DNA from: Halobacteria archaeon
GTDB taxonomy: Bacteria > Pseudomonadota > Gammaproteobacteria > UBA9214
Length of the DNA stretch: 5,364 nt
Direction: 5' to 3'
Assembly: GCA_013041945.1 (NCBI GenBank)
Contig: JABDRC010000143.1
Span: 1-5,364, forward strand
The position numbers were made by a program, and so were the translations under genes. Below are positions 1-5,364 of the stretch, in pieces (the first letter of the stretch is position 1; the number at the start of each line of letters is the position of its first letter). The notes below the pieces were generated by a model. The model was given only the letters and a program-made list of their open reading frames with translations. It was not told where the DNA came from and did not search any database.

Positions 1-326
1 ATGTTGAGCGTACAGGATTCCTCGCATGGCGCCGGGCAGATGCGACCGGTGAATTCCGGAAAGTTGTTGGTCGAATGCAGGACTTTCAGCGCCTCCTGCC
101 AGTTGCCCTGGTAAACCAGGTCATTCCAGTCCGGAATAATGTTATTGCCCGGACATCCCTGGTGACAAAAGGGAATCCCGCAGTCCATGCAGCGCGCGCC
201 CTGGAGGCTGAGTTGACTCTCGTCCAGTGGTATGAGGAACTCGCGGTAGTGCTGCACGCGGTCGGCGGCCGGTGCATAGGTGCGGTCATAGCGTTCGTAT
301 TCAAGGAAACCGGTTGGCTTGCCCAT
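1..326 (-). CDS. gltD: Glutamate synthase [NADPH] small subunit, N-terminal part (3' end outside window)
   Basis: This is the beta subunit of glutamate synthase. It oxidises NADPH on FAD and passes electrons through [4Fe-4S] clusters to the FMN of the large subunit, in the cytoplasm. Only the first 108 codons are present. The family is usually about 470-490 residues, so the FAD- and NADPH-binding domains lie beyond the window edge. The visible part, starting MGKPTGFLEYERYDR, has the cysteine pattern of the N-terminal iron-sulfur domain. The first group is Cys46, Cys49, Cys54 and Cys58 in CMDCGIPFCHQGCPGNNIIP. The second is Cys97, Cys101 and Cys105 in GRICPAPCEESC. The ATG lies 2 nt after the gltB stop and has a GGGGGAG Shine-Dalgarno inside the gltB end, so the two genes form an operon and are probably translationally coupled. 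The same N-terminal domain occurs in other GltD-like oxidoreductases, but the position behind gltB makes gltD clear. No frameshift is visible. Confidence 0.96.
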   Translation of the reverse strand, partial: MGKPTGFLEYERYDRTYAPAADRVQHYREFLIPLDESQLSLQGARCMDCGIPFCHQGCPGNNIIPDWNDLVYQGNWQEALKVLHSTNNFPEFTGRICPAPCEESCTLN

Positions 327-328
327 GG

Positions 329-3300
329 TCAGTGTTCTCCCCCGGCGGCCTGTGTGCTGGTTGTCTGCGCTGCATGGATTTCCTGCAATGCGCGACGGTA
401 ATCGACCGGCATGACCTTGACGAACTTCGGCAGGTACGCGGTCCAGTTTTCCAGTATCTGCCGGCCACGTGCACTGTCGGTGTAGTGGACATGCCGGCTG
501 ATGAGGCGATGCAGGCGCAGAGCGTCGTACCGGGTCATGTCGTGGTTGATGTCCACCAAGCCATGGGTTTCCAGATCGCCGCCCTGGTGATCGAGTTGTT
601 CGAGAGCCGCATCTTCCGCCGGGACCGGCTCCAGTTCGACCATGGCGAGGTTGCAGCGCTGCTCGAAGTCGCCGCGCTCATCAAGGACGTAGGCGATGCC
701 GCCGCTCATGCCGGCGGCGAAATTCCGGCCGGACTCGCCCAGCACCACGACGATGCCGCCAGTCATGTATTCGCAACCGTGATCACCGACGCCCTCGACG
801 ATTGCAGTGGCACCGGAGTTGCGCACGGCGAAGCGCTCGCCGGCAACGCCGCGGAAGTAGCATTCGCCGGAGATAGCGCCGTACAGGACGGTGTTGCCGA
901 CGATGATATTTTCCTCGGCGACGATCGGCGTCTCGGCCGGCGGATAGACCACCAGGCGACCGCCACTCAGGCCCTTGCCGACGTAGTCGTTGCCTTCGCC
1001 GACAAGCGTGATGCTCACGCCCTTCGCGACGAATGCACCGAAGCTCTGGCCGGCGGTGCCGTGCAGTGTGATGCTGATGGTGTCTTCCGGCAGGCCGGCA
1101 TGCCCGTAGCGGCGCGCGACCTCGCCCGACAGCATGCTGCCGACGGTACGGTTGATATTCTTGACCGGCAGGTCGATCTGCACCGGCGTGCGGTTTTCCA
1201 GTGCCGGCAGTGCCTGCTTGATCAGCTCGTTGTCGAGTGCCTTGTCGAGTCCGTGGTCCTGGATTTCGCTGCGGTAGATGCCGACGCCCGGTCCGGCCTC
1301 CGGTTTGTGCAGGATGCGCGAGAAGTCCAGACCGTTTGCCTTCCAGTGATCGATGGCGCGGCGCATGTTGATGTGCTGCGACTGGCCGATCATGTCGTCG
1401 AACTTCCGGTATCCCAGCTTCGCCATGAGTTCGCGAATCTCTTCGGCAACGAAGAAGAAGTAGTTCACCACATGTTCCGGCTTGCCGGTGAAGCGCTTGC
1501 GCAGGACCGGGTCCTGCGTGGCGATACCGACGGGGCAGGTGTTCAGGTGACACTTGCGCATCATGATGCAGCCCTCGACGATCAGCGGGGCCGTGGCAAA
1601 GCCGAATTCATCAGCGCCCAGCAGGGCGCCGATGACGACGTCGCGGCCGGTGCGCATGCCGCCGTCGACCTGCACGCAGATGCGCGAGCGCAGATTGTTG
1701 AGCACCAGTGTCTGGTGGGTTTCCGCCAGGCCGATTTCCCACGGGCTGCCGGCATGCTTGATCGAGGTCAGCGGGCTGGCGCCGGTGCCGCCGTCGTAGC
1801 CGGCGATGGTTACGTGGTCCGCATGGGCCTTGGAGACGCCGGCGGCCACGGTGCCGACACCAACCTCGGACACCAGCTTGACACTGATATCCGCTCGCGG
1901 ATTGGCGTTCTTCAGGTCGTGGATCAGCTGTGCCAGGTCCTCGATGGAATAGATATCGTGATGTGGTGGCGGCGAGATCAGACCGACACCCGCGGTGGAA
2001 TGACGTACCTTCGCAATGGTGGCGTCGACCTTGTGACCAGGCAGCTGGCCGCCTTCTCCCGGCTTCGCGCCCTGTGCCATCTTGATCTGGATCATGTCGG
2101 AGTTGACCAGGTATTCCGTGGTCACGCCGAAACGACCCGAGGCCACCTGTTTAATGGCGGAGCGTGCCGAGTCACCGTTCTCCATCGGCTTGAATCGTTC
2201 CGGCAACTCGCCGCCTTCACCGGTATTGGACTTGCCGCCAATACGGTTCATGGCGATGGCCAGTGTTGAATGCGCCTCGTATGAAATCGATCCGAACGAC
2301 ATGGCGCCCGTCGCAAAACGCCTGACGATCTCCGCGGCCGGCTCGACTTCATCGAGCGGCACCGGCCGGGCTGCGAATTCCAGTTCGAACAGGCCGCGCA
2401 GGGTCAGCAGGTGTTCATTCTGCTCATTGACCTGGCGCGCGAATTCACTGTAAGTGCTTGCGTCGTTGGCGCGCGTCGCATGCTGCAGTTTCGCAATCGT
2501 ATCCGGTGTCCACATGTGATCCTCGCCGCGCAGGCGGAAGGCATAGTCGCCACCGACGTCGAGGTGGTTCCGGTAGATCGGTGCATCGCCGAAGGCGTCG
2601 CTGTGCCAGCGCAAGGCTTCTTCGGCAACCTCCTTGAGACCGACGCCCTCGATCGTGGTCGCGGTACCGGTAAACCAGGTATCCACGAACCCGGTACTCA
2701 GGCCGACGGCATCGAAAATCTGTGCACCGCAGTATGACTGATAGGTGGAGATGCCCATCTTCGACATCACCTTCAGGAGTCCCTTACCGACCGCCTTGAT
2801 ATAGCGCTTTTGTACCTCTTCGGCAGTCAGTTCCTCCGGCAGCTGCGAGCGGATGGACTCGAGTGTCTCGAAGGCGAGGTAGGGATTGATGGCCTCCGCA
2901 CCGTAGCCGGCGAGTGTGGCAAAGTGATGCACCTCGCGTGCGGCGCCGGTCTCGATCACCAGGCCTGACTCGGTGCGCAGGCCGGCGCGCACCAGGTGAT
3001 GGTGTACGGCAGACGTGGCAAGCAGGGCCGGGATGACGACATGATCGGCATCTACCTCACGGTCCGACAGGATCAGGATGTTATAGCCGTCCTCGACGGC
3101 CTGTTGGGCCTGGCTGCAGATGTCCTTGAGGGCAGTCTCCATTCCGCCGGCGCCCTCACTGAGCGGGTAACATATGCCAAGTGTCTTCGTACGGAAGGCC
3201 CCGTCGGTATGTTCCTGTATATGACGGATGCGCTCGATATCGGTGTTGGTCAACACCGGCTGGCTGACTTCGAGGCGCATATGCTCACCGGCCGATTCCG

Positions 3301-4969
3301 GCCCGAGCAGGTTCGGGCGCGGTCCGATCAGCGAGACCAGCGACATCACCAGTTCCTCGCGGATCGGGTCGATCGGCGGGTTGGTGACCTGGGCGAAATT
3401 CTGCTTGAAGTAATTCGAAAGCGGCTTCGGCTTGCCGGACAGCACTGCCAGCGGGTTATCGGCGCCCATGGAGCCGATGGCTTCCTGGCCGGCTGCCGCC
3501 ATTGGCATCAGCAGAAACTTGACGTCCTCCTGCGTGTAACCGAAGGCCTGTTGCCGGTCGAGCAGCGTCGCGCTGTCCGGCGTCATCGGGCTGGTGCTGT
3601 ACGGCAGGTCTTTCAGCCGGATCTGGATCTTGTCGAGCCAGTCCTGGTAAGGGTGGCTGTCGGACAGGTTTGTCTTCAATTCTGCATCATCGATAATGCG
3701 ACCCTGCTCCATGTCGATCAGGAACATCTTGCCGGGCTGCAGGCGCCATTTCTTGACGATGCGGCTCTCCGGGATATCCAGTACACCCATTTCCGAGGCC
3801 ATGACCACCAGGTCATCGTCGGTGAGCAGGTAGCGTGCCGGGCGCAGGCCGTTGCGGTCGAGGGTCGCACCGATCTGGCGACCGTCGGTAAAGGCAACGG
3901 CGGCGGGACCATCCCAGGGCTCCATCAACGCGGCGTGGTACTCATAAAAGGCGCGACGCTTGTTGTTCATCAGCGGGTTGCCGGCCCAGGCCTCGGGGAT
4001 CAGCAGCATCATGGCATGCGCCATGGAGTAGCCGCCGCTGACCAGCAGTTCCAGCGCATTGTCGAAGCAGGCGGAGTCGGACTGCCCCTCCGCGATCAAC
4101 GGCCAGAGTTTTTGCAGGTCGTCACCCAGAAGCGTCGAGGCCATGGACTGGCGGCGCGCATTCATCCAGTTGATATTGCCGCGCAGCGTGTTGATCTCGC
4201 CGTTGTGCGCAATCATGCGGAACGGGTGTGCCAGGTCCCACGACGGGAAGGTGTTGGTCGAGAAGCGCTGGTGTACCAGTGCCAGCGCGCTGCTCAGGCG
4301 TTCGTCGCGCAGGTCGGTATAGTAGGTATCGACCTGGTCGGCCAGCAGCATGCCCTTGTAGCAGATGGTGCGGGCCGACAGCGAGGGCACGTAAAAATGT
4401 TCGCAACCCGGCTTGCCGGAATCGCGCACGCTGTTCTCCACACGCTTGCGGATGATGAACAGGGAACGCTCGAAGGCATCGGTATCGGCACAGGTTTCAC
4501 CCCGGCCGATCAGGACCTGGCGCATGACCGGTTCAACGGCCCTGACGCTCTCTCCCAGGCCGCTGTTGTCGGTCGGCACGTCGCGCCAGCCCAGCAGTTG
4601 CTGACCCTCCTCGGCGATGACCTGCTTGAGCAGTGCTTCGCACCAGCTGCGGGTGGCGTCGTTGCGGGGCAGAAACAGCATACCGATACCGTAGTGCCCG
4701 GCCTCCGGCAGGGTAATGCCGAGTCCGCTGAATTCCTCGCGCAGGAAGGTATCGGGGACCTGCATGAGGATACCGGCACCGTCGCCGGCCAGCGGATCGG
4801 CGCCGACTGCGCCGCGATGGGTCAGGTTCCTGAGGATGCGCAGACCCTGCTGGATGATCTCATGGCTCTGGCGGCCCTTGACGTTGGCCACGAAACCGAC
4901 ACCACAGGCATCGTGTTCATTGGCAGGGTCATACAGGCCTTGTCGTGGAGGCAGGGTGCCGTACGTCAT
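329..4969 (-). CDS. gltB: Glutamate synthase [NADPH] large subunit (complete)
   Basis: This is the alpha subunit of GOGAT. With GltD it makes two glutamates from glutamine, 2-oxoglutarate and NADPH, the second half of the GS-GOGAT route of ammonia assimilation. The product is 1546 residues, close to the usual ~1500. A short propeptide (1-21) precedes the glutaminase nucleophile Cys22 in HDACGVGF. The Ntn-type glutaminase domain (about 22-435) shows THRGAVGAD (50-58), AHNGEINTLRGN (254-265) and DRNGLRPARY (371-380). The central linking domain (about 470-775) includes NPPIDP (530-535). The FMN synthase domain (about 830-1200) has KPGEGGQLPG (969-978), GYDGGTGAS (1057-1065), DGG (1102-1104) and the [3Fe-4S] cysteines 1134, 1140 and 1145 in CIMMRKCHLNTCPVG. 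The C-terminal beta-helix (GXGXG) domain (about 1270-1470) includes HGTAGQSFGAF (1303-1313). This ATG is chosen because it puts Cys22 after a normal-length propeptide and has AAGG 8 nt upstream. Domain borders are approximate, from family knowledge. I see no truncation or lost catalytic residue. Confidence 0.98.
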   Translation of the reverse strand: MTYGTLPPRQGLYDPANEHDACGVGFVANVKGRQSHEIIQQGLRILRNLTHRGAVGADPLAGDGAGILMQVPDTFLREEFSGLGITLPEAGHYGIGMLFLPRNDATRSWCEALLKQVIAEEGQQLLGWRDVPTDNSGLGESVRAVEPVMRQVLIGRGETCADTDAFERSLFIIRKRVENSVRDSGKPGCEHFYVPSLSARTICYKGMLLADQVDTYYTDLRDERLSSALALVHQRFSTNTFPSWDLAHPFRMIAHNGEINTLRGNINWMNARRQSMASTLLGDDLQKLWPLIAEGQSDSACFDNALELLVSGGYSMAHAMMLLIPEAWAGNPLMNNKRRAFYEYHAALMEPWDGPAAVAFTDGRQIGATLDRNGLRPARYLLTDDDLVVMASEMGVLDIPESRIVKKWRLQPGKMFLIDMEQGRIIDDAELKTNLSDSHPYQDWLDKIQIRLKDLPYSTSPMTPDSATLLDRQQAFGYTQEDVKFLLMPMAAAGQEAIGSMGADNPLAVLSGKPKPLSNYFKQNFAQVTNPPIDPIREELVMSLVSLIGPRPNLLGPESAGEHMRLEVSQPVLTNTDIERIRHIQEHTDGAFRTKTLGICYPLSEGAGGMETALKDICSQAQQAVEDGYNILILSDREVDADHVVIPALLATSAVHHHLVRAGLRTESGLVIETGAAREVHHFATLAGYGAEAINPYLAFETLESIRSQLPEELTAEEVQKRYIKAVGKGLLKVMSKMGISTYQSYCGAQIFDAVGLSTGFVDTWFTGTATTIEGVGLKEVAEEALRWHSDAFGDAPIYRNHLDVGGDYAFRLRGEDHMWTPDTIAKLQHATRANDASTYSEFARQVNEQNEHLLTLRGLFELEFAARPVPLDEVEPAAEIVRRFATGAMSFGSISYEAHSTLAIAMNRIGGKSNTGEGGELPERFKPMENGDSARSAIKQVASGRFGVTTEYLVNSDMIQIKMAQGAKPGEGGQLPGHKVDATIAKVRHSTAGVGLISPPPHHDIYSIEDLAQLIHDLKNANPRADISVKLVSEVGVGTVAAGVSKAHADHVTIAGYDGGTGASPLTSIKHAGSPWEIGLAETHQTLVLNNLRSRICVQVDGGMRTGRDVVIGALLGADEFGFATAPLIVEGCIMMRKCHLNTCPVGIATQDPVLRKRFTGKPEHVVNYFFFVAEEIRELMAKLGYRKFDDMIGQSQHINMRRAIDHWKANGLDFSRILHKPEAGPGVGIYRSEIQDHGLDKALDNELIKQALPALENRTPVQIDLPVKNINRTVGSMLSGEVARRYGHAGLPEDTISITLHGTAGQSFGAFVAKGVSITLVGEGNDYVGKGLSGGRLVVYPPAETPIVAEENIIVGNTVLYGAISGECYFRGVAGERFAVRNSGATAIVEGVGDHGCEYMTGGIVVVLGESGRNFAAGMSGGIAYVLDERGDFEQRCNLAMVELEPVPAEDAALEQLDHQGGDLETHGLVDINHDMTRYDALRLHRLISRHVHYTDSARGRQILENWTAYLPKFVKVMPVDYRRALQEIHAAQTTSTQAAGGEH
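337..343 (-). promoter_or_regulatory. Ribosome binding site of gltD, inside the gltB 3' end
   Basis: The minus strand reads GGGGGAG here, a strong Shine-Dalgarno match, followed by 10 nt and the gltD ATG. The site overlaps the last codons of gltB (Gly-Gly-Glu-His-stop), so ribosomes finishing gltB end on the gltD initiation region. This supports coupling of the two subunits and fixes the gltD start. Confidence 0.8.
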
Positions 4970-4977
4970 CGAGATAA

Positions 4978-4981
4978 CCTT
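4978..4981 (-). promoter_or_regulatory. Ribosome binding site of gltB
   Basis: AAGG on the minus strand lies 8 nt before the ATG at 4969. It is a moderate Shine-Dalgarno at a good distance and supports this start codon for gltB. Confidence 0.65.
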
Positions 4982-5001
4982 GTATCGAGTCTTTAACCAG
5001 G

Positions 5002-5023
5002 GGCTGGCGGCCCATCCGCAGCC
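5002..5023 (-). other. GC-rich hairpin in the gltB leader
   Basis: Read on the minus strand, GGCTGCGG pairs with CCGCCAGCC around the 5-nt loop ATGGG, with one bulged C. This gives eight base pairs, seven of them G-C. It ends 32 nt before the gltB start and 20 nt before its AAGG site. No T-run follows, so it is not an intrinsic terminator. A role in translation or mRNA stability is possible but not shown. Confidence 0.4.
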
Positions 5024-5025
5024 AG

Positions 5026-5053
5026 ATATAACTTACTTGTAATATAATTACTT
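5026..5053 (-). repeat. AT-rich near-tandem repeat upstream of gltB
   Basis: On the minus strand, AAGTAATTATAT (5053-5042) is repeated as AAGTAAGTTATAT (5038-5026). The copies are identical except for one inserted G and start 15 bp apart. The first copy overlaps a perfect 5-bp-arm palindrome, GTAAT-TAT-ATTAC (5051-5039). This is an abrupt AT-rich island of almost 30 bp in GC-rich sequence. It could be a pair of protein-binding sites or a second -10 region (TATATT or TATATC), but no convincing -35 box lies at the right distance for either. Its function is unknown. Confidence 0.45.
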
Positions 5054-5055
5054 AT

Positions 5056-5101
5056 GTCCCGACGTGCCCGTGTTTCCGGCATCGGCCGGCCTAGTCGGGA
5101 C
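5056..5101 (-). repeat. 8-bp inverted repeat enclosing a second hairpin
   Basis: The arms GTCCCGAC and GTCGGGAC are perfect 8-bp inverted repeats at 5056-5063 and 5094-5101, separated by 30 bp. Inside lies a second perfect stem, CCGGC-ATCG-GCCGG (5076-5089). Together they would fold into a nested structure in the leader RNA. The sequence after the structure on the minus strand (ATAAGTAATTATATT) is AU-rich but has no U-run, so an intrinsic terminator is unlikely. An operator or an RNA regulatory element remains possible. Confidence 0.45.
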
Positions 5102-5107
5102 GTGGCC

Positions 5108-5138
5108 AAAAGGCCGGACAGTATAGCGCCGACCGGCC
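5108..5138 (-). terminator. Weak candidate terminator after the WGR-domain gene
   Basis: On the minus strand GGCCGG (5138-5133) and CCGGCC (5117-5112) can form a 6-bp stem with a 15-nt loop, followed by TTTT (5111-5108). It lies about 60 bp after the WGR gene stop, where a terminator would be expected. The stem is short, the loop is long, the T-run is only four, and the predicted gltB -10 box sits in the loop. The pairing may therefore be coincidental. Confidence 0.22.
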
Positions 5139-5148
5139 GGGGGTTCAA
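5120..5148 (-). promoter_or_regulatory. Sigma-70-type promoter for gltBD
   Basis: On the minus strand a TTGAAC -35 box (5148-5143, 4 of 6 consensus bases) is followed by an exact 17-bp spacer and a TATACT -10 box (5125-5120, 5 of 6). A-rich runs (AAAAGGGAAAAA) just upstream could act like an UP element. The promoter lies in the only intergenic space before gltB and points towards it. I found no sigma-54-like TGGCAC/TTGC pair, which argues against nitrogen control through RpoN here. Confidence 0.68.
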
Positions 5149-5199
5149 TTTACATCGGGCGGTTTTTCCCTTTTGCTTTCAGGGATATGCGTGACGGGA

Positions 5200-5364
5200 T
5201 TATTCCTGGTCTGCCTGCATGAACACCACCTGGTAGCCGCGCTTCAGTTGCTCGTCGCGTGCCTGCACCAGGGCGGTCTCGGCGGTCTCGCGGTCCGGGT
5301 AGTGCTCGCGCGTGACGCGACCGCGCGCGCCCTGGTAGCCCCACTCGCGAATCAGCGACCAGCC
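5200..5364 (-). CDS. Small WGR-domain protein, C-terminal part (5' end outside window)
   Basis: This frame is open from the window edge to a TAA and encodes 54 residues, beginning GWSLIREWGYQGARGR and ending in FMQADQE. It matches the WGR domain pattern: an aromatic-rich strand with the W-G-(R) motif, here WGY, then G-x-RG-x-V, an acidic and alanine-rich helix (ETAETALVQARDEQL) and the closing KRGY-x-VVF strand. WGR domains are known from PARP-type proteins, where they contact DNA ends, and from small stand-alone bacterial proteins of about 80-100 residues. This looks like one of the latter, missing about 30-40 residues. Its function is not known. It is co-directional with gltB but 230 bp upstream, with a promoter in between, so it is probably not in the same operon. 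A longer competing frame on this strand (5344-5150) has an arginine- and proline-rich composition typical of a shadow. Confidence 0.78.
   Translation of the reverse strand, partial: GWSLIREWGYQGARGRVTREHYPDRETAETALVQARDEQLKRGYQVVFMQADQE

Larger units (their letters stand above)
4970..5115 (-). promoter_or_regulatory. Predicted 5' leader of the gltBD mRNA
   Basis: If transcription starts 5-7 nt after the TATACT box, at about G5114 or G5115, the gltB mRNA has an untranslated leader of about 145 nt. In order it would contain a GGCC-TTTT-GGCC palindrome right at the 5' end (5115-5104), a long inverted repeat enclosing a second hairpin (5101-5056), an AT-rich near-tandem repeat (5053-5026), a GC-rich hairpin (5023-5002) and then the ribosome binding site. 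I recognise no known riboswitch class. I see no short leader peptide with glutamine or glutamate codons. The leader extent depends on the predicted promoter and is inference. Confidence 0.45.

Noticed and set aside
783..1553. A 256-codon minus-strand frame inside gltB.
   Set aside because: It overlaps gltB in another frame and is dominated by Arg, Pro, Ala and Gly. It shows no motif, so it is a shadow.
272..2269. A 665-codon open frame on the plus strand, opposite the 3' half of gltB.
   Set aside because: It is in exact codon register with gltB, so its stops would require TTA, CTA or TCA codons in gltB, which are rare in GC-rich genes. The translation shows no family motif and is rich in Ala, Asp, Val, His and Gln, as expected for an antisense shadow.
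2996..4996. A 666-codon open frame on the plus strand, opposite the 5' half of gltB.
   Set aside because: It has the same codon register and explanation as the other antisense frame. gltB, with all its catalytic motifs, occupies the other strand, and no recognisable domain appears here.
5010..5030. A possible sigma-54 promoter beginning TGGCTGCGGATGGGC on the minus strand.
   Set aside because: It lacks the TGGCAC element and the GC of TTGC at the required spacing. The match is limited to TGGC.
5164..5184. A possible short hairpin just after the WGR gene, CCCT and AGGG on the minus strand.
   Set aside because: The stem is only 4 bp and is followed by an A-run, not a T-run, on the minus strand, so it cannot be an intrinsic terminator of that gene.
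5150..5344. A 64-codon minus-strand frame beginning MGLPGRARSRHARAL.
   Set aside because: It overlaps the WGR-domain frame, has an Arg- and Pro-rich shadow composition and resembles no family. The alternative frame gives a clear WGR domain ending in a proper stop.

Overview
The window is a GC-rich piece of bacterial chromosome (roughly 60% G+C by eye) in which every recognisable gene lies on the minus strand. It reads as ordinary core metabolism: the NADPH-dependent glutamate synthase (GOGAT) operon gltB-gltD. A proteobacterium is likely, and a gammaproteobacterium is my best guess. That rests on the type of GltB and GltD sequence, the gltB-gltD order, and the small WGR-domain neighbour. It is an impression from the proteins, not a database result.

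Layout in the direction of transcription (right to left). Positions 5364-5200 hold the C-terminal 54 codons of a small WGR-domain protein whose start lies outside the window. Positions 5199-4970 are a 230-bp intergenic region. It holds a good sigma-70-type promoter (TTGAAC, 17 bp, TATACT), followed by a predicted leader of about 145 nt that contains several inverted repeats and an AT-rich near-tandem repeat. Positions 4969-329 hold a complete gltB of 1546 codons, including the N-terminal propeptide, the catalytic Cys22 and the three [3Fe-4S] cysteines. After only 2 nt, gltD begins at 326 and runs off the window after 108 codons. Those codons carry the N-terminal cysteine motifs for two [4Fe-4S] clusters.

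GltB releases ammonia from glutamine and channels it to an FMN/[3Fe-4S] site, where 2-oxoglutarate is converted to glutamate. GltD takes electrons from NADPH and passes them through FAD and its [4Fe-4S] clusters to GltB. The 2-nt spacing and the gltD ribosome site inside the gltB 3' end point to coupled expression of the two subunits.

I found no mobile element, CRISPR array, tRNA or rRNA, and no sign of a new multi-gene system. The only part not explained by known genes is the gltB upstream region. Its structured leader is worth a comparative look, but the evidence for regulation there is inference. Two very long plus-strand open frames opposite gltB are judged to be shadows of its codon usage.
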